NCBI GenBank assembly: GCA_026260175.1
Contig: JAKCWW010000620.1
Span: 42,500-100,381 of the forward strand
Source: Reticulitermes lucifugus
Lineage: Eukaryota > Arthropoda > Insecta > Blattodea > Rhinotermitidae
Direction: 5' to 3'
DNA: 57,882 bases
The number at the start of each line of letters is the position of its first letter. The stretch's first letter is position 1. Of this stretch, positions 36,945 through 47,605 are shown one piece after another. Both the position numbers and the translations under genes were made by a program. The notes below the pieces were generated by a model that ran no database searches, was not told the DNA's origin, and was given only the letters and a program-made list of their open reading frames with translations.

Positions 36945-37208
36945 GAAGGTCGCGGGTTCGATTCCCGATGGTGTCATTGGAATTTTTCATTGACATAATC
37001 NNNNNNNNCGCACTATGGCCCTGGGGTCGACTCAGCCTCTAACAGAAATGAGCACCAGGAATATTTCCTGGGCGGTAAAGGCGGCCGATGCCTAGGGCTG
37101 ATAACCGTATCACCTTCATGTGCCGATTGTCTAGAAATCTGGGAACATCAACCTCCTGGAACCCTAAGGGTCTTTCCAGGCTTTTACAAGGATAGCTTTA
37201 CCTTTTTC
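36945..37208 (+). mobile_element. SINE, type C (box B GGTTCGATTCC), with an 8-N gap inside
   Basis: AAGCCGGAAGGTCGCGGGTTCGATTCCCGA is a clear box B region of a tRNA-derived head. It is followed by TGGTGTCATTGGAATTTTTC, the N run at 37001-37008, then CGCACTATGGCCCTGGGG, CTCAGCCTCTAACAGAAATG, TTCCTGGGCGGTAAAGGCGG and TCCTGGAACCCTAAGGGTC, ending GGATAGCTTTACC. The body differs from types A and B except for the shared GGTAAAGGCGGCCG element. Box A is missing or degraded, so the copy is probably 5'-truncated. It lies 108 bases upstream of a LINE tail in the same orientation. Confidence 0.8.
37001..37008. other. Assembly gap (8 N)
   Basis: Eight unknown bases inside the type C SINE. The odd number suggests an estimated or masked small gap rather than a standard placeholder. 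Confidence 0.95.
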
Positions 37209-37315
37209 ATGTCGTTTTTCATAGGTGTGAAAAGTGGTCGGTCACGGTAAGTGTTGTACACAGACTGAGGAAAGGTAAACACAGGGTACTGAGGAAAATG
37301 CTTTGACATAAAAAG

Positions 37316-37650
37316 ATGAAGTTACAAGGGGCTGGAGACAGTTGTATAATGAGCAGCTTCAGAAATTCATCCAGACTTTACGTTAATAAAATCAAGAAGG
37401 ATGAGGCTGGCGCGGAAAGTATCACACTTTACAGGGATCAGAAGCATATCAAAAGTTTCGGTCACGTAACTCGAAGGGAGGAGACGTCGTGGAAGGCCAA
37501 GAGTAGATTGGAGGATAATATTAAAATTGAACTTACTGAAACAGAATGAATGAGTGGATTCAGGATAAAGTATAGTGGCAGGCTGTTGTGAATTCGATGA
37601 TGCAGCTTACCGTTCATTAATAGGCGGGGGATTTCTTGCCTAACTGAATG
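37316..37650 (+). pseudogene. LINE C-terminal region and 3' end
   Basis: The plus strand reads FGHVTRREETSWKAKSRLED followed by NIKIELTE. Then, after a frame slip, it reads NEWIQDKV, a stop, WQAVVNSMMQLTVH, stops, AGDFLPN. The order (FGHV.RM, SRLEDNIK.EL, W...D.V.W.AVV..MM.L.V, stop, AGNFL) is the terminal part of an insect non-LTR ORF2. The first 77 codons are open from an ATG at 37316, which could be mistaken for a gene. The RT catalytic core is not present. The SINE upstream (36945-37208) has the same polarity, but no functional link is shown. Confidence 0.8.
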
Positions 37651-40600
37651 AGTAACTGTTGAAGTAAAACGCTAATTTATGTAGCTTGAGTATGTAGTTA
37701 GTAACAATTTCAATGTCAAGAATATGACGTGAGTTAAATTTAGGATTAGTGTCTTATTGGATTGACAAGGTGTACTTGGTAGATAAGAATAAATATATTT
37801 ACAAAGCTGCTGTATTCATTTTTACCTGAAGACGGAGGCAGCAAGTTTTTCCAAAATTTTAATGCCAATTTACCAAATTACACGGGGGTCATACGTGTTC
37901 TTGATAGTCCACAGTTAATGCACATACTGTGTTTGTTACACTAATTGGGCTGGAAGTGCTATACTATCTTATAATTTATATTCATCCATGTTAAACCCTT
38001 CTGTGCCTTGATCCTTTCTGCAAAGAATCCCTTATTTCTTATGACAATGTAATAAATCAACATCGGGTTTTCAAAATTTAAAAGCAACTGTGTTACTAAA
38101 TAGTCAGGGATTTTGAACAGAGAAAACAAAATTATTGTCACTAAAACAACAGACTGCACTATTGATGTTCATATATGTGAACGTTATTGCATTTCATATA
38201 TTCATAAATGAAAGGTTCTGTTACGAACCACGTAAAACGACATTTATCGCTTCTGAAGATGATGTATGTCTAACCATCACAATATACTTTGGATCCATAA
38301 AGTTTGCCACACAGGCCTTTTATTACGTATTTCAACACAAGGCATTAACAACTAGCTTATGCTCAGAACGCCACAGGCATCGCTTTACAACAAACAATGT
38401 AACATCCTGAACACTACTTCAGGGACGCTTTAAACTCGCACACCTTCCATACACAGGTCCTGCTGTCGATATTAGTGCGCACGGTTTGTATAGAACGCCT
38501 GATAAAATGTCGTGGGTGCATTAAATTCCTCTTAGCTTTTTGAAACTTCAAGCACTGAATAATTTTCAAGCATTTGATTCCTACGTTACAGAGGACACCA
38601 ACTCTCCCTTATAAATGTCGACATCTTAAAGTTCTTTTGGGAAGTAATAATTACTTTGAGAAAATGTAAGAAACATAGTTACAAATCAAGTAAATGAAAC
38701 TAATTCAGTTTCATCTACATATCTTTGGATGTAACTGGTTATATTCTCATATAAGCTTTTCTATACAATACGGTATTTGTATCTATAATTCTTCTCTCAT
38801 TTTCTCTAAACCTAGCACCTTTTCTCACTTTGATATCCCACTTTCATTGTAATGTGTACAAAATATTTCTTTTTTTAATTTTGTGATCTTGTTATAAGTA
38901 TATTCTTCTTTCTTGCTTTATGTTTAGCAATTTATCACCCTAGAATTCTTCTCTCCCTTTCTGTGTCTCTTTATATTTTAGACATACATGTATCTCATTA
39001 TCTTTTTAGTTACATAGGGGACATCTTCCTTTCCCTACACTTCTCCTTATACCTCTCACTTTTCAAGTTCCCAATCGAAGCCATGCTAACCCAGTTCTGT
39101 CGTTCAAATGACATCAATTCTTATACAATTCTCTCTCTTCTCCCTTTTATCAGGGTAGAAAAATAATTATATCCTGAAGATGGAGGCTGTAGATTTCTCT
39201 TAAGTTCCAGTACATTTCTACGTAACATAGGACAGCATATCCTGTAAGATACTCTTCATTTTTATTGTCACGAAAACCTCAAATCTCACATAAAATTTGT
39301 CTCCTATGTGTGTTACAGCCACCTGCGTCTCTTCCTTATTTGACTGATTTTATCGTCATATTAAAGCAATTGATGAAGACTACAAATTGTGAAGCTTCAC
39401 TCTGCGCACTTTTCTCCGTCATCCTTTCTGTTCGTCCCTCTGACGTCATAGTACTCCCCTCAGCACCCTGTCCTCAGACATCATCCATTTGTGTTATTCC
39501 TTCAGTATAAAGAACTAAGCTTCACACTCGTAAAACACAATGGCTGAGAATATGGTTCGGTGTACTTCCGCTTTAAATGAACTATTGTATGGAACCCGGT
39601 GAAGTTCAATGTTGAAAATAAAGTGCCTGTATATTCATATAAACTTTACGGACTTCAAGACGACTCTGGATTCGATCAGGGACCAAGTACAATATAGCCT
39701 TACGATTTTACCTGTTTTCTTCGCTTTTTATGCTACGTGCACGTAGTAGACTGAAACCTGAAGTCGTTTGATGATACGAAAAGAAACCAGTTCCTACCGC
39801 ACATTGAAGACAATTCATCTGCAATATAACAAACAATAAGTTAATGTTGTTTAAGTATATAATCACTGTTTATTGTGAGGTTCATACGACGTTGTGTAAA
39901 GTGTTCGGTATTAAGGGGGGCGTTACATGTTGTAACTGATAAGTTCTAAACAGTTAAAAGTGATAATTGTTTTCCCCTGTCCTTTTCGTTATTTATCATA
40001 AACCTCTCCACTCGTAACAAAGTTAGGACATAAAGGATCTGGCCAAATTCTATTCCGCGGGTCCAGTACCACGTACAAAGTGATTTAGTTACAGCTGTCG
40101 GCAGGATTTCGCAGTTTCATTTCTCCTTGTTAGTGTTAACATACCACATAACATCTAGTTAGTTACCTCTGACTGTCGGCCTCACTAGAGGATTTATTAG
40201 GAACTGACGCTAACTGCTAACGTAGAAACATATTCTCTGCTAATAATTCTGGATAGGGTATCCTGGCCATCATATTCAACAAGATGAATTTCAAGGGTTG
40301 TTTTACGTACCATCTGCTTTGACATTAAACAGATCAGGATTTTCCCTCATTTTGTATGTATGTATTTGCTATAATTCTCAGAATAAAGGCTATTATGACG
40401 TAATGGCCGTTTATTCTGGTTAGGGACGTAATCTTCGTCTCCCTAAACAAGATTGTAATGCAGACGCAGTGGATTTTGTATGACATATGAAGTGATTTCT
40501 CTGATATACTTCAGATGAATTTTGGCTTCAAGAGGCCGGAAGAATCAAATATATAAGCGATAATGAATGGTGTTAGAAAACGGGGAGTGAAAAATCGTGT

Positions 40601-40840
40601 TAGTTTTGCATTGTGCACTGCAAAGCCTCAGCGAATCCATTGTGCCAAAGCTTTTCCATGTGCCGAGCAACACTGAGCGATCATCAATACAACAGGTCCT
40701 CCCTCCGTGTCATATAGCAATGCTAGGCCAAGCATGATGGCGTCGCTTTGATTTCAGATCTCCGGGTTAAAGGACAGCGTATAACCTAGTTATCAGATAC
40801 TGTTGTGTTTTGTTTCTTACACATTAGGTAAATGTCACTG
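37651..40840. other. Unclassified AT-rich DNA
   Basis: No gene recognised in about 3.2 kb. CCTGAAGACGGAGGCAGCAA at 37825-37844 and CCTGAAGATGGAGGCTGTAG at 39173-39192 are partial relatives of the hairpin motif at 54881-54930. Pyrimidine-rich tracts occur at 38780-38960 and 39020-39150. Confidence 0.5.
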
Positions 40841-41033
40841 TACACGCCATGAAGGCACCAGGGAGTGGAAGCATACCTCCTTTCATTCTTAATCTCCGTA
40901 CTAGATGCAGGTGAGTGGTCAGATTCACGCTGCAGCCACTTTGCTTCCCCCCCCCGGAGAAATAGTCCACGGTACCCATTAAGAGGAAAGCACGGTTGGC
41001 CTCAGAACCGGCCAAGACGCAGTGCGGAAAATA
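40841..41033 (-). mobile_element. SINE type A, 5'-truncated
   Basis: The plus strand shows TACACGCCATGAAGGCACC, CTCCGTACTAGATGCAGGTG, CACGCTGCAGCCACTTTGC, GGTACCCATTAAGAGG and CGCAGTGCGGAAAAT. This is the reverse complement of the type A body from its 3' end up to the GCGGAAAA junction, where the tRNA head should begin. The head is missing, as expected of incomplete reverse transcription. Sixty-codon frames on both strands here are artefacts. Confidence 0.75.
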
Positions 41034-41389
41034 ACAAAATCTCTTGAAACGGAAGCTATCAAACTATGATTCCTCGAACATCCGTCCCATAGCGTAGTCA
41101 GTACAAAGACTACGCTGTCTTGGCTCCCTCTAACAGATTAGAAAAGTTAAAATGCTTATATTTCATAGGTGTTCTTAAAATCACAGGAAATTACTGCGCG
41201 GGAGACTGTACTCGTACATGTCCGTAATAACAGTGAGCGTTAGACACACTTCCTTCTCCTGGGTACAGACTGCACAGTTGGCAGTTCGCTGAAAGCTCGG
41301 GTTTAAGGAATTAGGTGTGGGTTATTGTACGAATAGGCCACGACAGAATATATGTTTAATAACGGTACCAAAATAGATATTACGCGTAT
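41034..41389. other. Unclassified DNA
   Basis: CCCATAGCGTAGTCAGTAC near 41090 may be a worn tRNA-like head; it is too short to assign. Confidence 0.4.
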
Positions 41390-41484
41390 ATTCATTCATT
41401 CATTCTGTAGTCTGTCTTACGACATTTCCATAGCCTCTTCCAAAGCGAGATCTCCACAGAGTGCGATCTAGTAATTCCTCTTTC
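41390..41484 (-). pseudogene. LINE C-terminus ending VVRQTTE-stop, with TGAA tail (copy 1)
   Basis: The minus strand reads LKEELLDRTLWRSRFGRGYG, then NVVRQTTE and a stop, followed directly by tandem TGAA units (TTCA on the plus strand at 41391-41402). The same peptide and stop occur at 45308-45400 on the plus strand. Two independent copies agreeing in frame and stop show that this is the true C-terminus of a LINE ORF with a short tandem 3' tail. The DRT.WR motif recalls RTE-like LINE tails, but the clade is an inference. A (TA)n run at 41485-41503 abuts its 5' truncation point. Confidence 0.75.
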
Positions 41485-41503
41485 AATATATATATATATA
41501 TAT
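41485..41503. repeat. (TA)n microsatellite
   Basis: About nine TA units. Confidence 0.95.
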
Positions 41504-41589
41504 TTATATGAGGTTAAAAACCCTTCACATTAGGGTGACTATTTTAATATTTTTTTTACTTTGTCCATCGTCTAATTTTTTAATGAAGC

Positions 41590-41630
41590 CCGACCTTTCG
41601 GAAGCCGGCTGTGCTTCCGTCTTCAGGCAA
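41590..41630 (-). repeat. GAAGACGG hairpin motif ending in CCGAAAGGTCGG
   Basis: On the minus strand CCTGAAGACGGAAGC and GCTTCCGAAAGGTCGG form a perfect six-base stem (GGAAGC with GCTTCC). It is the same layout as the central motif of the foldback unit at 47473-47518. No element boundaries are resolved. Confidence 0.6.
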
Positions 41631-43296
41631 GGAAAACAACTAATCTGGTGGACGCAGACGGAGCTATTCTCAGCCACTGGGACTTAGTGACTGAGAAGAT
41701 TACGACATCGAGCAATATACAGTCGTCACAGCCCTATAGTGTTGAAAGTGACTGTTATGTACAAGAACTTTTTAAAAACGAGGAACTCTGCATTTTACCC
41801 ATACACTCCGTTTGTGGTTTTGTACGATTCACAGAATAAACAGCGGTTATTTCTCTAAACAGAATTAACCGGGTTTCCTTTGTTATACTCGTATAAACAA
41901 AGCGTTTTCGGAGAGAAAGGAAGTTCTTCAACACTACTCATACGAATTTCAGACTACACCATAACAGGACAAGAGATAAAGTTAAAATTATGCATGTTTT
42001 CGAGTTCAAAATTGATTTCTTTTAGAGTTCGCAGCGAGCTCGCATGATGTAAATGAAAAATAAATATAATGAAGTTTGCATTATTCAGTAGGTCCCTGCA
42101 TTCAAACTGAGACTAACGTTGAAGTTGCTCAGTGCCATTTTACGCGCCATCTTCCCTTCCTACGTCGTCAGTTGTGTATAAGTTCAGACAGTTCTAGCTA
42201 ATAACCTTGCGCCTGGTTCCTGGACTTGCTAAATACAATGTGACCCAAAGGGCGTATTACGTAAATAAATTTGTTACGAGTCGATAGGTTTAGAACCCCG
42301 TACGTATTTGTGTTTTGTAGCACACGTAACTTACCTCCTGCGCATTGTGCATACACTTATTGTACTGTTTCCTTTCGTGCTTTGTGAAGATAAACGCGAT
42401 GCAAACAGTCGATACTTAAAGGATTATGTCATATTAAACGCGCATGCGTAAGTCCTTTTAAGGCTCATGTGCAGAACCTTTTAACGTGCAAGCATAGAAG
42501 TTTACAACACGGAATCGACAAAAACATGCCTACATCCACATTTCTATCACGTTGTTTTGACTTATTCTTCACGCCTTATTCAAGGAATATTTTGGAGTTG
42601 GAGAGCTTAGGTAAATATGTAATACACGACAGAGGTAGAATCAGTGTACAATGGTTCTTGGAGGCAAAGAAATGAAAGCTGTCGATAGATATTTATGTAG
42701 TATGCAGATGTGTTGGGAGCTAACAGAGCTGAGTAAACACAAAAGTTCTTTGACTCTCTGCACGGCTACGCAGCTACCTGTATCACACGTAACTCCACAT
42801 ACGACTCTGCAGTCTCGGAAAGGAAAGGAAAGGAAGCAGAACGGACCTATAGTTATAAAACAACACACCGATAATTTTAAACACGAGGTGTGTGTCCATC
42901 GTCAGTCATTTTACCTGTATTGCAACCAAAGATTGTAGCTCGTGTGCTTATACAGCTATTTTGATCAGGCCCCCTGATACTGAACACTAGATGGTAGAAA
43001 CACTTTGGGTTATCAGTGATGTAATTAATTGCACTGATTGTGCAGTGTTGTATTTGGTATTCTTACTTATTTCAGTATATCCATGTTATGTTTCAAAAGT
43101 CGGTTTCTACCTAAAAAGGGGACACAATTTTCTCATTGCCAAGAATGAAGGGTTAATGTTGTTTAACGAAATATTATCTCTTTTATGATTACAAACATAC
43201 AAAACGTTTACATGTATTCCGTGGGTAAATTGGAGAGCTTTGAATATTAGAGCGAGTGTAAAAGTAGTAGAGACTGTGCTTCAAACTGTTACAAAG

Positions 43297-43330
<34 letters not shown>

Positions 43331-45307
43331 TTCAGGTGAATTCGTTTGAATTAAAACGCAGTTTATTTAACGTGCCATTTGTAGGCCTCAGAATTGCAAT
43401 AATTGGTAATAAAAGGCTCGTAAAAATCTTAATGGCAAAGTTGGATCCATTGCGGACATGTTTTTAAAAAGAGTAATTATTTTATAACCCCCAGTGGATG
43501 AGGGGCTTGTAGGAATGTTGGACCCAACACAGCCCGGTTAATTACCGGACAAGAATTCTACAATTTAATGAAGTTAGCGCAGACGATGGTAGAAGGAACT
43601 TCTGTCCAAGGCTGCAGAGACTCGGCAACAGCGCGGATCCAGCAAATGAGGGAGTTGAATTCTTCACAATCCTTTAAAATTGAGGATGGCGTGTAATTCG
43701 GAACTTCTTTCACACTTTCTGCTATCCTTACCCATTTGAAACATAGAATTATTCCAACTGATATCTAAAAACACACTTCCTACTTCACAGAATACGCGTC
43801 ATACTTGCAATACACAAACCGGCCAATTACATTTAGGGAAATAATCGCCGTTTTATTCTGAGAGTTATATGAAATACGCATGAATAAATGCACTGTGTGG
43901 GAAAAAATAGATTTTATTTTGCAAACTGGGTTTTATATGTCCACGTAGATAGCTACCACTCTCTAAGACGTTTAATTTATTGAAATGGATTTTATTGCTT
44001 TCCCTGTACTCACGAGAAATTTCAGGATTACATGTCATCTCTTCTTACCTCGATTATACATTTACCTTTGTTTTACATTAAAATCGTCAATTTCTCTCCA
44101 ATTCTAAACACATGTTTAATAATCTTCTTATTTACGAATACACGGCAAATAATTCATCTAATAAATATGAAGTTGATAAACATTCAGAGTACAGGGTGAT
44201 AATGTTCCGTCTGCTATGACAGTGCATTTTCCCACCCACAGTGTTTATGTGTCTTACATGATTCTCGCAAAAAAGGGCTAATTATTTCGTAAATGTCATT
44301 AAGATATTAGTCCTTATAATGAAAAAGGTGTTTGTCCTCTGTGAAGTAGGAACCGGATTTTAAATTTTTTTTGTGATGAATAATTGATTTTTTCCTAAAG
44401 TTCAAGTTTTATAATGCAAAGGGAATGACAAACAATATTTTATTTCACACGACTTCAATTTAAGAAAGCTACAATGTTTCAATAAAGGCACAGCATGACA
44501 CTTCAGCCTCACCATTATTCTCACAACAGAAAATAAAAACAAACAAATAGACTGAAAGACAGAAATGAAGGTAGAGAGAACACAAAGAAATCAAACATGA
44601 AAAACATATATGGGAGGAAATAATGAAGAAATCTTCCAATATTTCCGACGTTCGTAAAGTTACAGTGAATCGATTCTGGGATCATAACATTCCGAGACGT
44701 ATTAACAAAGAAGATAATAAAAATGGCGCAAAGTAACTGATTAACAACACAAAGCCTGAACTCGTGTTCCTCTCTCCAGTAGAGTAGCAAACACAATATT
44801 ACTGGTCGAGTAGAAAGACACGGGAAGCGGCAGTAATCCGCACACGAGCACCAGAGGGCAGGCCTATCTACATGTCAAAGGATGAGCTTCAGCTACATCG
44901 TTGGTACGATACGTGCTATTGTTCAGCTTCTGCAGAGCCATACATTTTATTTTTCCATTACTTCTTTTTCCTGTTGATGAGGGGGAAAGTTTTAACAGAA
45001 CCAATGAAAACATTTGTCATAATCTTTACACTTAATGCTTCGGTAACACCAGATTAAGACTTTAATCAAAGCTGCGTGTGGAAGGGAAACATATGAAGAA
45101 GGGCAAAGAGCAGCATTTGTAAGAAAAAGAAAACAAGCTCGAATGGCGCAAAGAAAATAGGGAGGTGAATGAATCATTCGGCTCTCTCTGTAGCTTTTCG
45201 GTCCGTGAAAATTTAGACAGATTTCAGTTTTTCCTCTTTTCACTCTAAGTGGAACAGATTTGCAACTTAGTTTTCGGCAGCTTCCTGTATAAACTTATCA
45301 GTGGAAG
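41631..45307. other. Unclassified AT-rich DNA with microsatellites
   Basis: No gene recognised in about 3.7 kb. (GGAAA)n lies at 42817-42835 and (AG)15 at 43299-43328. Copy 3 of the ~45-bp motif is at 44311-44360 (CTCTGTGAAGTAGGAACCGG). Frames of 60-95 codons lack recognisable domains. Confidence 0.5.
43299..43328. repeat. (AG)n microsatellite
   Basis: Fifteen AG units. Confidence 0.95.
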
Positions 45308-45400
45308 TTGAAAGAACAAGCACTAGGTTGCACTCTTTGGAGAATTTGCTTTGGAAGGGGTTATGGACATGTCGTAAGACGGACTACGGAGTGAATGAGG
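45308..45400 (+). pseudogene. LINE C-terminus ending VVRRTTE-stop (copy 2)
   Basis: The plus strand reads LKEQALGCTLWRICFGRGYG, then HVVRRTTE and a stop near 45392, followed by ATGAGG where copy 1 has TGAA repeats. It aligns codon by codon with 41390-41484 on the opposite strand. It is truncated just upstream of the LKE motif, as in copy 1. Confidence 0.7.
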
Positions 45401-46559
45401 CTATATTTAGAAGAGTTTTTTTTCTGCACAAGAATTTAACCCTTTAAAGCACAGTTGTAATTATGTACTCCACACGATTTTTACAATAAAGAGCTGTTAT
45501 TTTCCTGAAATATATTAACAGGTTACATTTTATAATGGATCCGCATATTGCTTGCTTTGGGTTAGGACTAAATTCTTTTACTCTTGTAGATGAATTTGCT
45601 CTTCAAATTTCATACACCCTTCTGTCGAAGACCAGGCTCTGCGGTTGTATCAACGTGGTTTGAAAATAGCTCTATAGAGTTCCGTTGTATCCCAGGGGGT
45701 GACCTGTCCCCTTGAGTTGTCAGATCCCCAGCTGTGGGTTGTTATGAGTACGGGCATGGGTTTATGTTCACACAAGTTATTGCACAAGCCTAGTCGAACA
45801 GTAAAAGCATATATATGATTTGTTGTGAAAGAAGGTTGTAGTACATACATGTGACCGGTGTCGCATTGCTGGTGAACTATGTGATGTCTGAGAAACGTGA
45901 CGACGACAATGAGAATGGTGACGCCTTGGACTAATAGCGATATCCCCTAGCAGAAGTAGTGTGTATTCGATAAATCTTCAACTCAATTGCCGCTTATGTG
46001 TGTGTATAATTATGGCTTCATCCCTACTGTTGCTATACAAGGTGCCACATCAAGTGATCCCGAGGCACTGAGTAGCCGATACACCACATCGACCACTCGT
46101 ACTGGCGGAGTCCTAAAACGCTCCTTATTACCTTTAAAAGTCTGCAGGTTATAAGACTTCAAGTTTACTATGCATATCGACATACGTCTTTACAAGAACA
46201 GATGTACCGTGGCTTAAAATATACTACATACAGGCATTCTGTCGCCACTTATTTCAATAATGAATAGTGGAATATCTCCTCTGTTGCGGAATATTATCTC
46301 ATTGACAATTACTATGGCTAAAGAAACCCACAAAATTAAAGATAAAATGCATACATATATAATAATTCTTCAACCGAAAGATGGCCCAGTAACCAATAAT
46401 TCCGCACGTGTCAGGGCTGGTATATCTCAGTCTGTTTAGTGACTGTCTTAAGCACTGGAGTAATGAGGTGCTACTCCAATTTTATTATCCACCAAACGCA
46501 GATTATTTAACAAACTACTCGCCTTCACGTCTCGAAAGACTGTAATCTTTGTTCACTGC
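45401..46559. other. Unclassified DNA
   Basis: No gene recognised. Two stretches, at 45690-45780 (CCCCAGCTGTGGGTTG, GGGCATGGGTTTATG) and 46410-46445 (GGTATATCTCAGTCTG), look faintly like SINE heads but cannot be assigned. Confidence 0.4.
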
Positions 46560-46929
46560 CATGTTCAAAACATCAGTCACTCGTTCCTATCCTGAGCCCC
46601 ATGGACCCAATCCACATCTCCACACAATTCTTCTTTAACGTCGCATTTAATTCTTTTCTCCTGTCTTCGCCAAAATTGTCCAGTGGTCTCTTCCCTTCAT
46701 ACTGCTCGACAAGAATTATGTAAGCATTTCCCATATGTATCACGCATGCCGTATAATCCATGCATTTTATCCTCCTTGATTTGAAGAGTATTATATTTTA
46801 TATTTCTCATTGTGCAATTTTCCCCACTCATCCACAATCTTCTCCACTTTATGTTCAAATATTCTCTTCAGCACCGTCTTGTAGAACACCTATTTATACG
46901 CCAACTCTTCCCTTTGTGTGAGACACTTT

Positions 46930-46943
46930 CACAACCATACATT
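46930..46943. repeat. Target-site duplication (left copy)
   Basis: CACAACCATACATT, repeated exactly at 47132-47145. The duplicated bases belong to the LINE YGCE codons. Confidence 0.9.
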
Positions 46944-47131
46944 TTTTTTTCCAATGGCTCAACAGCCCCTTTTCGGGTACCTAGGCCTCCTCATTTCGAA
47001 GTTTCATGATCACACACATTAGACNNNNNNNNNNNNNNNNNNNNNNNNNNNNNNNNNNNNNNNNNNNNNNNNNNCCTAGTAAGCGAGCGGCCGCAGACCC
47101 ACGCCTTAGACCGCACGGCCACTGGGATCGG
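46944..47131 (-). mobile_element. SINE, type D, inserted in a LINE; contains a 50-N gap
   Basis: On the minus strand the head CCGATCCCAGTGGCCGTGCG continues GTCTAAGGCGTGGGTCTGCG and GCCGCTCGCTTACTAGG. This is the tRNA-like head of a common insect SINE (conceptually SQWPCGLRRGSAAARLL). The N run at 47025-47074 removes the box B area. The 3' part shows GAGGAGGCCTAGGTACCCGA and GGGGCTGTTGAGCCATTGG, then a short A tail (T run at 46944-46950). A 14-bp duplication brackets the unit exactly. True length is unknown because of the gap. Confidence 0.85.
47025..47074. other. Assembly gap (50 N)
   Basis: Fifty unknown bases inside the type D SINE. The round number suggests a placeholder. Confidence 0.95.
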
Positions 47132-47145
47132 CACAACCATACATT
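47132..47145. repeat. Target-site duplication (right copy)
   Basis: Exact partner of 46930-46943. Confidence 0.9.
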
Positions 47146-47369
47146 ACAGCAGAAAAATTGTTGTTTCATGTAGTATCCATTAGCTAGCGGGCGGGAAGAA
47201 AAAGATTCTGAAAAAAAACAGTAGCAAACACTGCTGGAGTTCATACTGACCTCACATCCTTAGTTAAAGAGATTCTTGCAGAGTAACCGGGATAGCTCAG
47301 TCGGAATAATATCTGGGTTATGAGCTGGATGATTCCCGATAGGGACAAGAGGTTTTTCTATTTTCTAAA

Positions 47370-47380
47370 ACCTCTAGACT
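47370..47380. repeat. Target-site duplication of the foldback unit (left copy)
   Basis: ACCTCTAGACT, repeated exactly at 47595-47605. The sequence is SINE body, so it was duplicated on insertion. Confidence 0.85.
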
Positions 47381-47594
47381 GAGATCTGCGATCTTCTGGG
47401 ATTTTACGCAGCGTAGAATGGTATTTCCATATCGACCCATCGGTCCCATGTTCAAGGGTCTTGGACTGCTTAACCCTTGAAGATGGGACCGATAGGTTGT
47501 ACCGAAACGTCGGTACGGAATTACCATTCTAGATGTTTAAAATCCCACAAGAGTCAGATTTCATTAACATCGCGGCGAAAGTCTGAAATGTAGC
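47381..47594 (+). mobile_element. 214-bp foldback (inverted-repeat) insertion with CGAAACGTCGG core
   Basis: The unit is a long imperfect palindrome. The arms 47384-47459 and 47473-47562 pair with interruptions: GGGATTTTA (47398) with TAAAATCCC (47538), TAGAATGGTA (47414) with TACCATTCTA (47522), and an inner 21-base pairing with one mismatch (47439-47459 with 47473-47493) around a 13-base loop. The right arm additionally holds TGAAGATGGGACC, then GTACCGAAACGTCGGTAC, a local palindrome itself. Thirty-two unpaired bases, ending CGGCGAAAGTCTGAAATGTA and GC, lie between the right arm and the duplication. It is bracketed by 11-bp direct repeats and interrupts a SINE, so it moved as a unit. No coding capacity. 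Candidates are a non-autonomous Penelope-like or foldback-type element; the class is unproven. Confidence 0.8.
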
Positions 47595-47605
47595 ACCTCT
47601 AGACT
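47595..47605. repeat. Target-site duplication of the foldback unit (right copy)
   Basis: Exact partner of 47370-47380. Confidence 0.85.

Larger units (their letters stand above)
46560..47200 (-). pseudogene. LINE post-RT region, interrupted by a SINE
   Basis: On the minus strand, entering from about 47200, the frame reads AVMYGCES across the insertion site (47145 joined to 46929). It continues with VLKRIFEHKVEKI, DEWGKLHNE and, after slips, YEGKRPL, CGDVDW and GAQDRNE near 46580. This matches the LINE order YGCE.W, VLR.IFG.K..., G.WRKLHNEE, EGKRPLGRPRRR, DVDWI.LAQDR. Stops and several frame slips make it dead. The interruption from 46944 to 47131 is a SINE with target duplication, so the LINE was already in place when the SINE arrived. 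Confidence 0.75.

Noticed and set aside
37316..37549. 77-codon ATG-started gene
   Set aside because: Its sequence is the LINE post-RT region and continues after a frame slip into the known LINE C-terminus.
47473..47518. Hammerhead ribozyme
   Set aside because: CGAAAC and GTC are present, but the CUGAUGA core is TGAAGATG here, and the stem layout of the three-way junction is not met. The motif is kept only as a structural repeat.
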